Shown in pieces: positions 55,588-64,000 of a stretch of 64,000 nucleotides of DNA; position 1 is the first letter of the stretch, and each line of letters opens with the position of its first letter. Under the pieces are notes generated by a model. That model saw nothing but the letters and a program-made list of their open reading frames with translations, was not told the DNA's origin and searched no databases. A program made the position numbers and the translations under genes. Source of the DNA: Candidatus Thiothrix putei (GTDB lineage: Bacteria > Pseudomonadota > Gammaproteobacteria > Thiotrichales > Thiotrichaceae); the NCBI GenBank assembly GCA_029972225.1, contig CP124756.1:912001-976000 (forward strand). The letters are read 5' to 3'.

Positions 55588-57574
55588 GCGATTCCCCCTA
55601 AAGTTGCGAGTATGGTTACGTAAAGTTGGGCGGCTGCTGGTGCTGATAGGCATCGCAGCCGTTTTGCTGTTAGTGCAACGTTATGATCCCGAAAATGTGT
55701 ACAGTGAATGGCAGACACGTGTCTGGAATGCCTACCAGCATTGGGGGGTGAAGGTTACTGATCGCAAACCGCTGGCTTTTGTGGTGCAAATTGATGGTGA
55801 AAGCATCAAAACAGTACGCGAATTATACGGTGAAGATTGGCCTTGGCCGCGCAAGCGTTATGCTGAGTTGCTCAGAATTTTGTTTGAGGAGTATCACGTT
55901 GATGTGGTTGGGGTGGATATGTTTATGCCCTACGTCCGCGATGCTGAGGGTAATGATGCTTTACTCACGTTAGCACATCAGCATCATTTGGTTTTTGCTC
56001 AGGTCTTTGATTTTAGCCCGCCAGACAAGGCATTTACCACGGGGCGCATTGCGGGTGGTGTACCGATGCAAGCAGTGCCGGGGGGTGAAATATTTCCTCA
56101 GGCCAATGGCTATCTTGGGTTGACGCCACAGCTTGCTGAAGCGCCTTGCGTTGGGCATGTGTCGCCGGTCAAAGATGCAGCCAATGGTTTGATTACCAAA
56201 GTGCCGTTACTAGTGACGTATGACGGGCGTTTGTACCCGATGCTGGCAATGGAGATGTTGCGTTGCAAAGCGGATGGACAATACGACTTGTCAGTGTCGC
56301 CCCATGCCAATGGCTGGCAATTAGCAGCGCATGATTTGTTGGGTGATGGTGAAACGGTGCGTCTGCTGGTGGATGAGTCAGGGTTGTGGCGTGTACCCTA
56401 TCAAATTAAAACCGATAATATTGATGCCATTTTTGCTAGTGACGTTTTTCGGCGTCAGTTGCCTGATCAAATAGCAAGCAGTTTGCGTAACAGTATGGTG
56501 TTGCTAGCCGGAACGGCTCCCGGTCTGGGTGATCAACATGCTACGCCATTGGATGCGAGTGTGGCCGGTGTTACGGTGCATTTGCAATTGCTGGAGTGGT
56601 TGTTGTCAGGGCAAGAGAATGCACCTGCATTTTCATTGAATGCCTGGTCATGGGTGATCGGTATTGTTGGTTTAGCAGGGCTATACCTACTGTTGGTGTA
56701 TGGTACAGGGGCTGGAGTCGTGGTAGTGACGCCTTTGTTATTGGCTGTTGGGTGGTTGGGGCTGGGTTTCTGGGCATGGGTAGAAAAGCAGTGGTTTATT
56801 CCGATGCATCCTGCGGTGGTATTTCTTGCCTTTTTGATGATTCAAGTGCCATTAGAATGGTGGTTAGCCCAACGTACCACGGGGCGTTTACGTAAATTAT
56901 TTCAAGATTATCTACCGATGCAATTGGTGGGGCATATTGTTAACGACAATCGCCAGGACTTATTGCTGCCGAGTAAGCGTTGTCTCACCCTGCTGTTTGC
57001 GGATATTGCGAACTTTACGCAACGGGCTGAACATACCTCCCCTGAAGTGTTGGCGGAGTTAACGCAGCAAATTTTAGAGCGTCTTACGGCTGTCGCTCAT
57101 CAGCATGAGGGAACGGTCGATAAATACATGGGCGATGCCGTGATGGTATTTTGGAATGCGCCCTTTCCACAGGAGGATCATGCCGATAGGGGAGTAAACG
57201 CTGCCATTGACATGATGCAGGCGATTGCTCAGTTCAATGCCGAAGGAGGCTCGTTATTACAGGGCGAGCCAGTCTCGGTCAGAATTGGTGTGAATACGGG
57301 TGAGGTGGTCGTGGGGGATTTAGGGACGCGTTTCCGTCATGCTTATACTGCAATTGGGGATGCCGTTAATGTTACTGCTCGTTTACAATCCCTAGCACGC
57401 GAATTGCAAGAGTCTCTTGTGGTTAGTAAACAAACCGTTGAACGTTTGTCTAAGTCTTGGCCGCTCGTGAGCAGTGGTGACATTACGTTAAAGGGACGAC
57501 AAGAAGCGGTGGGGATTTATACCCTGACCAACCCGAAAGGAAGTGAGAGAAATGGCGAATCAATGGAGCAGTAG
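55574..57574 (+). CDS. CHASE2-domain class III adenylate/guanylate cyclase
   Basis: A 666-residue membrane receptor cyclase. One N-terminal helix (about 18-35) leads into a periplasmic CHASE2 domain (about 40-345, with VVQIDGESIKTV, WPWPRKRYAELL, VVGVDMFM), then three helices (about 355-425) and a cytoplasmic cyclase domain. The metal aspartates lie in LLFADIANFT and DKYMGDAVMVFWNAP; transition-state Asn/Arg are in AIGDAVNVTARLQSL. All catalytic parts are present, so cAMP or cGMP synthesis is likely. It sits between FecR and barrel genes with overlaps, so extracytoplasmic signals may reach it through them. Confidence 0.92.
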   Translation: MLGTKRFPLKLRVWLRKVGRLLVLIGIAAVLLLVQRYDPENVYSEWQTRVWNAYQHWGVKVTDRKPLAFVVQIDGESIKTVRELYGEDWPWPRKRYAELLRILFEEYHVDVVGVDMFMPYVRDAEGNDALLTLAHQHHLVFAQVFDFSPPDKAFTTGRIAGGVPMQAVPGGEIFPQANGYLGLTPQLAEAPCVGHVSPVKDAANGLITKVPLLVTYDGRLYPMLAMEMLRCKADGQYDLSVSPHANGWQLAAHDLLGDGETVRLLVDESGLWRVPYQIKTDNIDAIFASDVFRRQLPDQIASSLRNSMVLLAGTAPGLGDQHATPLDASVAGVTVHLQLLEWLLSGQENAPAFSLNAWSWVIGIVGLAGLYLLLVYGTGAGVVVVTPLLLAVGWLGLGFWAWVEKQWFIPMHPAVVFLAFLMIQVPLEWWLAQRTTGRLRKLFQDYLPMQLVGHIVNDNRQDLLLPSKRCLTLLFADIANFTQRAEHTSPEVLAELTQQILERLTAVAHQHEGTVDKYMGDAVMVFWNAPFPQEDHADRGVNAAIDMMQAIAQFNAEGGSLLQGEPVSVRIGVNTGEVVVGDLGTRFRHAYTAIGDAVNVTARLQSLARELQESLVVSKQTVERLSKSWPLVSSGDITLKGRQEAVGIYTLTNPKGSERNGESMEQ

Positions 57575-58778
57575 ACGCAAGACAAATGCCAACATGGTAT
57601 TAGTTTGTGGCGTGTTGAGTGTTAGTAGCGCGGCAGTTGCTCAAACGAAAATCAATATGGGCGCTTTGCTTGATCAGGCCACTGAGGCTTGTGAGCAAGG
57701 TGATACTGCGCGTTTAGTTAAACTTGATCAGCACATTCGTGGGTTGTTAAAACAGCATCCTGAGTTACAAGCACAGGAAAAGTATCTCACCGAAACACTG
57801 GCGCTGTTTCAGACAGGTGTATGTAAGCCGCAACAGCCACTGTCTAAAGCTAATTTTCGGGTTAGGCCGCCCAATGGTTTAGCGTTAGCTGCGACAGAGA
57901 AAAAAACGACGGTACAATTATCGACAGGCTACTTCGATAATGTCAATCAAGGTAGCCGTCATGAGCTGATTAGCTTCACCAGTCCATTCAATGGTCTTCA
58001 GATAGAAGGCCGTTTGGATGAGCGTAGCCTACCCTTGTCGTCTGCGTTGGTGGGGGTTCGGGGTATTTATCAAGTGATTCAGGATGGGGGGCGCAAAGTG
58101 AGTACGGTTGCGGTCTCACGTCAGGAATACCCTGAAGCCTCAGATTTCAGTAATACAGCGCTCTCTCTCAGTCGGCAGCAAGTATTGTCAGCGGGTAAGG
58201 AAGCCAGCGCCCGTTTGAACGTTATTCGGGATGATCAGGGGAATACGGAGCAGCGTCTTGGCGGCAGTTATTATCAACCTTGGGGTGCGACAGAACAGCG
58301 TAAGCTTGGTTTGCTGTCGACACTGGAATACGTTAATTACCCGAAAAAGCCTGAGTATGAAGCAGTGTTGGCGGGTGTGGCGGTTGAGCGCCTTCAGGCT
58401 CTGCCCAAAGGTGATGTGCGTATTCGGGGAGGATTGGAGTTTGACCGTGCGTTAGATAATCGCCCCGGTGGGGATCGGCGCAAAATAGAACTTTCTGCTC
58501 AATGGGGAGGCAAAGAACGTTGGGCGGGTTGGCAGCCTATTGCAGGCGCTAAGGTGACTTACCAGCTTGATGCCGAGCCTTTCGATCCGAGGTTGTACGG
58601 TGACAGTACCCGTACACAACGCTATACCGGCCTAAATGTGGGTGTTACTAGAAACCTGAGCGATAAGCAAAAACTACATCTTGGCTACCAATACAGCCAA
58701 ATACAAGATCGTGAAGTGAAAATTTTTGATCAGCCCGTCGGGAATGCAGTGGGAGTGACGTTCGAGACAAGCTTTTGA
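57552..58778 (+). CDS. outer-membrane beta-barrel protein of unknown family
   Basis: A 408-residue exported protein. A signal peptide (about residues 10-31, ending SSAAVAQ) is followed by a short helical domain with two cysteines (ATEACEQGDTARLVKLDQH, FQTGVCKP), then repeated amphipathic beta strands of 9-12 residues, ending in VGVTFETSF with the terminal Phe used by the BAM machinery. The start is the ATG at 57552 inside the end of the cyclase gene. The helical part resembles the N-terminus of surface-lipoprotein-assembly-modifier proteins, but I am not certain of the family. Confidence 0.75.
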   Translation: MANQWSSRRKTNANMVLVCGVLSVSSAAVAQTKINMGALLDQATEACEQGDTARLVKLDQHIRGLLKQHPELQAQEKYLTETLALFQTGVCKPQQPLSKANFRVRPPNGLALAATEKKTTVQLSTGYFDNVNQGSRHELISFTSPFNGLQIEGRLDERSLPLSSALVGVRGIYQVIQDGGRKVSTVAVSRQEYPEASDFSNTALSLSRQQVLSAGKEASARLNVIRDDQGNTEQRLGGSYYQPWGATEQRKLGLLSTLEYVNYPKKPEYEAVLAGVAVERLQALPKGDVRIRGGLEFDRALDNRPGGDRRKIELSAQWGGKERWAGWQPIAGAKVTYQLDAEPFDPRLYGDSTRTQRYTGLNVGVTRNLSDKQKLHLGYQYSQIQDREVKIFDQPVGNAVGVTFETSF

Positions 58779-58785
58779 AACAGCA

Positions 58786-58817
58786 GGGGTTAGCTTAATG
58801 CGCTAACCCCGCGTTTT
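58786..58817 (+). terminator. terminator after the FecR-cyclase-barrel operon
   Basis: GGGGTTAGC and GCTAACCCC form a 9-bp stem with a 7-base loop, followed by CGCGTTTT. It lies between convergent genes and may serve both, though the T-run favours the plus strand. Confidence 0.75.
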
Positions 58818-58823
58818 GGGTTG

Positions 58824-60776
58824 TTAGGGGCGTTTGGGTTTGCCCTTATCTTTGTTCGGCGCTTTCTTGATAGTTGGTTTGCGAGCAGGCGGCTTGTCAC
58901 CACCAAACTTGGGCTTACCGTCTGCCACGAAAGGGGCTTTTTCTTTCTCGCTGCGTGGGCGACGATCAGGGCGTTCACCACTACGTGCACTATCACGGCG
59001 GGGTGGTGGGCCGTCACGGCGCGGCGGGCGACGGTCATCACGCTCGCGGCGTCCGCCACTACTACCCCCACGGTTAGGGGAGTAATCAGCGGCGGCTTCA
59101 CCAGCCGGTTCGATATTGAGCATTTGCCCTGCGACCCGTGCGGTTCTTAACTCATGCAAAATGTCTTTCGGCATTCCAGCCGGTAAGTCGACTAAGCTGC
59201 AATCCTCTTGGATTTCGATATAACCGATGTAACGGCTATCCAACCCCGCTTCGTTGGCAATAGCACCAACGATGTTACCCGGTTTTACCCCATGAGTACG
59301 CCCCACCGCAATGCGGAAACGTTCCATAGGAATGGTGTCGTCGTCGCTACTAAATGCGGAATTGGCAGCATTGGATTTGCGTTTGCCGGGGCGGCGTTCT
59401 TGCTCACGTTCACGATCAGCGTTGGGGTTGAAAGCAGCATGATTCTTCCTTTCTTCCAGCAACAGCGGCGCATCGCCTTGCAGTAGTTTGGCAAGGGCTG
59501 CGGCGATTTCGATAGCAGGAACGTTGTGTTCGCGCTCGTAGCTTTCCAGCAATTGTGAGAAGAAATCCAAGCCTTCTTCTGCCAAGGTGTCGGTGATACG
59601 TTGGCTGAATTGCGCAATCCGCAAATTGTTGATGACTTCGGTGGAGGGGAGTTCCATCAGGTCAATCGGTTTGCGGGTGGCACGTTCAATGGCGCGGAGC
59701 AAATGGCGTTCACGCGGGGAAACGAACAGGATGGCGTCACCACTGCGTCCCGCACGACCGGTACGACCGATACGGTGTACATAAGATTCGGTGTCTGTCG
59801 GAATGTCATAGTTGATGACGTGACTGATGCGTTCCACATCCAGGCCACGAGCCGCAACGTCAGTCGCAATCAGGATGTCGATTTTGCTTTTTTTCAACTG
59901 ATCAATGGTACGTTCGCGCACATTTTGCGGAATATCACCGTTGAGGGCAACGGCGCTGTAACCACGCGCCTGTAGTTTGTCAGCCAGTTCCACCGTTTCG
60001 TTTTTGGTGCGCACGAAAATGATGACGGCTTCAAAAGGTTCGGCTTCAAGAATGCGGGTGAGGGCATCCAGCTTGTGCAAGCCGCTGACTAACCAGTAAC
60101 GCTGACGGATAGTGTCAGCCGTGGTAGTTTTGACCTTGATTTTGACTTCGGCAGGGTCAGTTAAATAACTTTGCGCAATGCGGTGAATGGCCGGTGGCAT
60201 GGTCGCTGAGAACAACGCAATTTGGCGGTTCGGCGGGGTTTGTTCCATGATCCATTCAATGTCTTCGATGAAGCCCATGCGCAACATTTCGTCGGCTTCA
60301 TCCAACACCAGCGCTTGCAAACCGTCAAGCTTGAGGGAGCCTCTGCGTAAATGATCCATTACCCGCCCCGGTGTGCCGACCACGACTTGCACGCCGCGTT
60401 CCAATTGGCGGAATTGGGTACGGTAGTCTTGCCCGCCGTAAATGGGCATGACGTGGAAACCGGGGAGTTTACCGGCGTATTTTTGGAAGGCTTCGGCGAC
60501 TTGAATCGCCAGTTCGCGGGTTGGCGCAAGCACGAGAATTTGTGGCCCGGTTTTGCTCATGTCCAAACGTGAGAGCAGGGGTAGGGCGAAGGCAGCGGTT
60601 TTACCTGTGCCGGTTTGCGCTTGTCCTAATACATCGCGCCCCTCCAGCAAGTAGGGAATGGTTTCAGCCTGAATCGCTGAAGGAGTTTCATAGCCAAGGT
60701 CTTGTACAGCCTGTAAAACAGGGGCAGCAAGGCCGAATTCAGTGAACGCGGGGAGTGTGTTTGTTTCTGGGGACAT
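58824..60776 (-). CDS. deaD: DEAD-box ATP-dependent RNA helicase (DeaD/CsdA)
   Basis: RNA helicase for ribosome assembly, mRNA turnover and cold growth. Motifs in order: GLAAPVLQAVQDLGYETPSA (Q motif), AQTGTGKT, PTRELA, VLDEADEM, SAT, IIFVRT, TDVAARGLD and HRIGRTGRAGR. A DbpA-type RNA-binding domain (about 475-555, FRIAVGRTHGVKPGNIVGAI) is followed by a disordered Arg/Gly/Asp-rich tail, FGGDKPPARKPTIKK. Length 650. Confidence 0.95.
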   Translation of the reverse strand: MSPETNTLPAFTEFGLAAPVLQAVQDLGYETPSAIQAETIPYLLEGRDVLGQAQTGTGKTAAFALPLLSRLDMSKTGPQILVLAPTRELAIQVAEAFQKYAGKLPGFHVMPIYGGQDYRTQFRQLERGVQVVVGTPGRVMDHLRRGSLKLDGLQALVLDEADEMLRMGFIEDIEWIMEQTPPNRQIALFSATMPPAIHRIAQSYLTDPAEVKIKVKTTTADTIRQRYWLVSGLHKLDALTRILEAEPFEAVIIFVRTKNETVELADKLQARGYSAVALNGDIPQNVRERTIDQLKKSKIDILIATDVAARGLDVERISHVINYDIPTDTESYVHRIGRTGRAGRSGDAILFVSPRERHLLRAIERATRKPIDLMELPSTEVINNLRIAQFSQRITDTLAEEGLDFFSQLLESYEREHNVPAIEIAAALAKLLQGDAPLLLEERKNHAAFNPNADREREQERRPGKRKSNAANSAFSSDDDTIPMERFRIAVGRTHGVKPGNIVGAIANEAGLDSRYIGYIEIQEDCSLVDLPAGMPKDILHELRTARVAGQMLNIEPAGEAAADYSPNRGGSSGGRRERDDRRPPRRDGPPPRRDSARSGERPDRRPRSEKEKAPFVADGKPKFGGDKPPARKPTIKKAPNKDKGKPKRP

Positions 60777-60843
60777 GGGGTTTCAGAGTGAGGAGGAAAC
60801 CGGGCATTATGCGCCAGTTTCCTGTTAAGATAAATCCTTATTT

Positions 60844-62073
60844 CTATAAATCGCGTGCGAAGGTGCTGAAGTATTCGGTCATGATTTGAGCGTAAGGTTT
60901 GATGCAGTTGGTGTGATCAGCGGGTACGGCTGCGCATACTTCTAAAGCTATGTCGGGCGTGTTTTTAGCACGCATTCCGCTAATGGCACGTTCTGAATTC
61001 CCATAGGGAACGGTCTCGTCATCACGTCCATGTGTCAAACGGGTGGGTGTTGTTGATCGCCAGTCGTAAAGGCTGTTGCGGCGCATGGTGTCGTAATCAT
61101 CTGCCATCCAGTCAAGCAGGAAGGTTTTACTGAATTTAATGTCGCTTTCTTTGGGGATCAGAAAATACAGCAATACATCTACCGTAGCTTCGTCGATTTT
61201 GCCGGGGTATTTAGCTGCTGGTGCAGGGCGGCTAAAACCTAATGCACCACCAGCGGCTGCCAGTAATGCTTTAGTGCTCAGTAACTCATCGAGTGTGTAT
61301 TGGAGGTCGTAAGGCCCTGCACCCGCAACACTGGCGGTAATCGGGATACCCGCTGCTTCCAGTGCTTGTTGTGCGGCAAGTGCTACGTAGCCACCTTCGG
61401 AATAGCCGGTGAGGAACAGTTGATCGTTCAGGGGCAAGCGTTGTTCAGCAAGCCATTGTTTCGTCGCTGTAATAAAGTCAGTGACAGCCGCCGCAGAGGG
61501 TTCTTTTTGCAGGTAGGGGTGCTCTTTGCCGCGTGATTCGCCATAGCCGATGTAGTCTGCTGCAATCACCACATAACCCATTGAAGCAAGAATATTCACA
61601 GGGGAGGTGGCGGCGGTGTCATTACTGGGGGCTTCTCTGTCGAAGAAAACCGTGCCGTGTTGGAAGCTGAGCAAGGGGCTTTTAGCGCCAGCAGGTTTTT
61701 GTGGTACGGCAATCACGCCGGAAGCGTTGGTGAGATTGTTGCTGCCATCCAGTGTTTGGTAGGTAACGCGGTATTGTTTAACATCATATAATGGAATGAG
61801 AGGGGGCGTCTTGGTGATAGGGTTGCTGACAGCCGCAGTACTGTCTTGAACGGTATTGGTTTTGACGAGTTCCCCGTTAAGTAATGCACCACGTGTATTG
61901 GTGATGCGAGGGGGGATAGCAGGGAGATTAAGCGCGTTGCTTGCATTTGAGGCATTGTCTGCGAGGTTGGTCTGTGCGGTGCTACTTCCTCCGCCACAAG
62001 CAGTAAGCAAGACGCTACACGTCAATAACAGCAACGTGGATCGCAAAAAACTGCGATAAGACACTACAGGCAT
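60844..62073 (-). CDS. alpha/beta-hydrolase lipoprotein
   Basis: A 409-residue predicted lipoprotein. The lipobox LLTACGGG puts the lipidated cysteine at residue 26, followed by a disordered Asn/Ala-rich spacer. The hydrolase fold has the nucleophile elbow TGYSEGGYVALA, the acid in THGRDDETVP and the His in ADHTNC; SFQHGT forms the oxyanion side. Secretory lipase-type relatives exist, but the substrate is unknown. GGAGTG precedes the ATG at 62073. Confidence 0.85.
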   Translation of the reverse strand: MPVVSYRSFLRSTLLLLTCSVLLTACGGGSSTAQTNLADNASNASNALNLPAIPPRITNTRGALLNGELVKTNTVQDSTAAVSNPITKTPPLIPLYDVKQYRVTYQTLDGSNNLTNASGVIAVPQKPAGAKSPLLSFQHGTVFFDREAPSNDTAATSPVNILASMGYVVIAADYIGYGESRGKEHPYLQKEPSAAAVTDFITATKQWLAEQRLPLNDQLFLTGYSEGGYVALAAQQALEAAGIPITASVAGAGPYDLQYTLDELLSTKALLAAAGGALGFSRPAPAAKYPGKIDEATVDVLLYFLIPKESDIKFSKTFLLDWMADDYDTMRRNSLYDWRSTTPTRLTHGRDDETVPYGNSERAISGMRAKNTPDIALEVCAAVPADHTNCIKPYAQIMTEYFSTFARDL

Positions 62074-62163
62074 AGGGGAACACTCCAAAATTGTCGATTT
62101 GACCAAAGTATAGGTTATTGGTCGAATAAACGAAGCCTTGGGTTCACGTGTTCCCCTTGGAAT

Positions 62164-62955
62164 TTACGCCTCGCCCAAACCTGACATGCCTAGGATATTC
62201 CAGCCACCGTCAACGTAGGTAATTTCACCGGTAATTCCCGATGCCAAATCAGAACACAAGAAGGCTGCGGCATTACCCACTTCCTCAATCGTCACATTGC
62301 GACGCAGTGGGGCATATTTCTCGAAATGATCCAGCATTTTGCGGAAACCGGCGATGCCCGAAGCGGCTAGGGTACGAATGGGGCCTGCGGAAATCGCATT
62401 CACACGAATGCCTTGTGGCCCTAAGTCAGCAGCCATGAAACGTACACCCGCTTCTAGGCTGGCTTTTGCCATGCCCATGACGTTGTAGTTAGGAATGGCG
62501 GCGACCGCACCCAAATAGCTCAGTGCTAACAGCGATCCCTTGCGCCCTGCCATCAGTGGCTTTGCATACCGTGCCATTGCTAGGAAGCTGTAAGCGCTGA
62601 TGTCGTGCGCAATGTTTGAGCCTTCGCGTGTGGTGTTATCCACAATACTGCCTGACAGTTGTTCTTTGGGCGCAAATGCGATGGAATGCACCACAATATC
62701 CAGCCCATCCCAGTGCTCACCGAGTTGCTGGAAAGCCGCTGCAATGCTGGCATCCTCTGCGACTTCGCAGGGAATCACGATGCTGGAGCCAAATTGGGCA
62801 GCGTACTTTTCCACGCGGCCTTTCAGCTTGTCATTCTGGTAGGTGAATGCCAGTTCCGCGCCTTCGCGGTGCATGGCTTCGGCGATGCCGTAGGCAATGG
62901 AACGGTCACTTGCGACCCCGGTAATCAGGGCGCGTTTGCCAGTCAGAAAACCCAT
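62164..62955 (-). CDS. fabI: enoyl-ACP reductase (NADH)
   Basis: Last reduction step of each fatty-acid elongation cycle; target of triclosan. 263 residues with the FabI pattern [20 protein letters not shown], the catalytic Y157 and K164 in [15 protein letters not shown], and [20 protein letters not shown] precedes the ATG. It is monocistronic. Confidence 0.96.
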   Translation of the reverse strand: MGFLTGKRALITGVASDRSIAYGIAEAMHREGAELAFTYQNDKLKGRVEKYAAQFGSSIVIPCEVAEDASIAAAFQQLGEHWDGLDIVVHSIAFAPKEQLSGSIVDNTTREGSNIAHDISAYSFLAMARYAKPLMAGRKGSLLALSYLGAVAAIPNYNVMGMAKASLEAGVRFMAADLGPQGIRVNAISAGPIRTLAASGIAGFRKMLDHFEKYAPLRRNVTIEEVGNAAAFLCSDLASGITGEITYVDGGWNILGMSGLGEA

Positions 62956-63008
62956 GTGAACTCCTGTTGCGTTAGTGTTATGCTGTAGAACCCTGAATTA
63001 TGCAGTAA

Positions 63009-64000
63009 ATGAACAAGCGTATGCAAAAACGATCGAGTACGTCGAGTTGGTTATTGTCTCTGCTGATTGCATTGGTGATAGTGTTATTGCTGTTGACGAT
63101 GTACCAAATTGATCGGCAATGGTTAAAGTTGGCGGAAGTGCAGACGACGCTGACGGAACAAGCCAAAGATATACGCGAACTGCGCACCGCACTTGCCAGT
63201 GGTACGGTACGCCAGCAAACCGGGAATGCCAGCGATAACAGCGGCGTTTCCCCCGCCTTTCAACGCGCCCAAGCGATGACGCAACAGTCTGATTATGCGC
63301 AAGGCGATTGGAGTGTGGATGCGTTTGGCACGAACCTCAAAACGCTAACGCCACTGGTTTCCAGTGATGCTTATGCGTCAGAAGTACAAAATTATGTGTT
63401 GGAAAGTTTAGTTACGCGCAACCCTGATACGTTGGCGTGGGAAGGCTTGATTGCCAAAAGTTGGCAGGTCAGCCCCGATGGTTTGACGATTAGTTTCCAG
63501 ATGCGTGATGACGTCACGTTTTCCGACGGTGTACCACTCACTGCAGACGACATTGTGTTCAGCTTTAACTTCATTATGACCGAGGCGATTCAAGCGCCGC
63601 GCCAACGTGCTTATCTAGAGAAAATCAAAGAAGTGAAAGCAAATGGCAAATACGAAGTTGTATTTATTTACAAAGAACCGTATTTCGAGGCGTTTGACCT
63701 GGCAGGTACGTTGAGTATTTTACCGAAACATTTCTATGAGCCTTATTTACAGAAGCCACAGGAATTCAACGAGTCCAAAGGCTTGTTGTTAGGGAGTGGG
63801 CCTTATCGTTTACTTGACCCGAAAGCATGGACACCTGACAAAGGTAATGTGGAGCTGGTACGTAATGAGCGTTATTGGGGTGATGTGCAACCATCTTTCA
63901 ATCGTGTGTTATGGAAAATTATTCAAAATGACAGCGCTCGTCTGACCACGTATCGCAATGGTGAGATTGATGCCTATGGTGCAAGACCCAATGAATACGC
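63009..64000 (+). CDS. membrane-anchored solute-binding protein, family 5 (3' end outside window)
   Basis: The frame runs from the ATG at 63009 (alternative 63021) to the window end without a stop. An N-terminal helix (about residues 14-31, LLSLLIALVIVLLLLTM) has no evident cleavage site. A coiled coil (about 35-65) and a disordered spacer come next. From about residue 95 the family 5 peptide/nickel-binding fold begins: LVSSDAYASEVQNYVLESLV, PDGLTISFQMRDDVTFSDG, LTADDIVFSFNFI and LLLGSGPYRL. Such proteins feed oligopeptide ABC transporters; transporter genes would lie to the right. Confidence 0.85.
   Translation, partial: MNKRMQKRSSTSSWLLSLLIALVIVLLLLTMYQIDRQWLKLAEVQTTLTEQAKDIRELRTALASGTVRQQTGNASDNSGVSPAFQRAQAMTQQSDYAQGDWSVDAFGTNLKTLTPLVSSDAYASEVQNYVLESLVTRNPDTLAWEGLIAKSWQVSPDGLTISFQMRDDVTFSDGVPLTADDIVFSFNFIMTEAIQAPRQRAYLEKIKEVKANGKYEVVFIYKEPYFEAFDLAGTLSILPKHFYEPYLQKPQEFNESKGLLLGSGPYRLLDPKAWTPDKGNVELVRNERYWGDVQPSFNRVLWKIIQNDSARLTTYRNGEIDAYGARPNEY

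Overview
The window looks like chromosome of a sulfur-oxidising, carbon-fixing gammaproteobacterium of the Thiothrix/Thiotrichales kind. This is inferred from gene content: a CbbQ/CbbO-type Rubisco activase pair, osmoregulated periplasmic glucan genes, type IV pili with PilSR, RfaH, UbiE/UbiJ, TtcA and a PII protein. No rRNA, tRNA, CRISPR array or replication origin was seen. No gene-free stretch exceeds about 300 bases.

Layout. 1-2.1 kb: end of idi, convergent with the murU-amgK peptidoglycan-recycling pair. 2.1-4.8 kb: a hypothetical gene, a VapBC-like toxin-antitoxin pair, a frameshifted secreted protein and a YkuD-fold transpeptidase homologue. 4.8-11.5 kb: acs, ttcA, an RRM protein, cspA, a cytochrome b, ubiJ, msrPQ. 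11.4-15 kb: a four-gene operon with a coiled-coil protein, a membrane protein joining a roadblock-like region to an OmpA domain, a Rab-like GTPase and an HD-GYP protein. 15.1-19.2 kb: cbbQ and a cbbO gene cut by an IS1595-family element with a clear 8-bp target duplication. 19.2-22.7 kb: an ATPase gene cut near its 5' end by a TnpB-only IS605-like element, then a truncated adenosine deaminase. 22.7-28.1 kb: opgH, a small gene and opgG, divergent from opgC; ubiE follows. 29.4-42.7 kb: type IV pilus locus (pilD, pilC, pilB, two pilins, pilR, pilS) split by accessory or decayed genes (AAA-ATPase/nuclease, an internally deleted Schlafen-type regulator, a phosphoethanolamine-transferase-like protein, a brnT remnant with an intact brnA). 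42.7-49.5 kb: nadE-glnB-tmcA, uppP, a MidA-like methyltransferase, folM, rfaH. 49.7-53.5 kb: a Gld-type ABC transporter operon. 53.5-58.8 kb: a FecR protein, a CHASE2-adenylate cyclase and an outer-membrane barrel, preceded by a 20-codon leader. 58.8-64 kb: a DeaD-type helicase, a lipoprotein hydrolase, fabI and the start of a membrane-anchored solute-binding protein.

Two themes stand out. First, short palindromic repeats of several families lie between convergent genes and also inside reading frames (cbbO twice, pilR, nadE, tmcA twice, the end of opgC), always keeping the frame, so the repeat sequence is part of the predicted proteins. Second, there is much recent gene damage whose mechanism can be read directly: IS insertions in cbbO and the ATPase gene, internal deletions in brnT and the Schlafen-type gene, a frameshift, and truncated genes. 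The best candidate for a little-described system is the GTPase/roadblock-like/OmpA/HD-GYP operon; the second is the FecR/CHASE2-cyclase/barrel operon.
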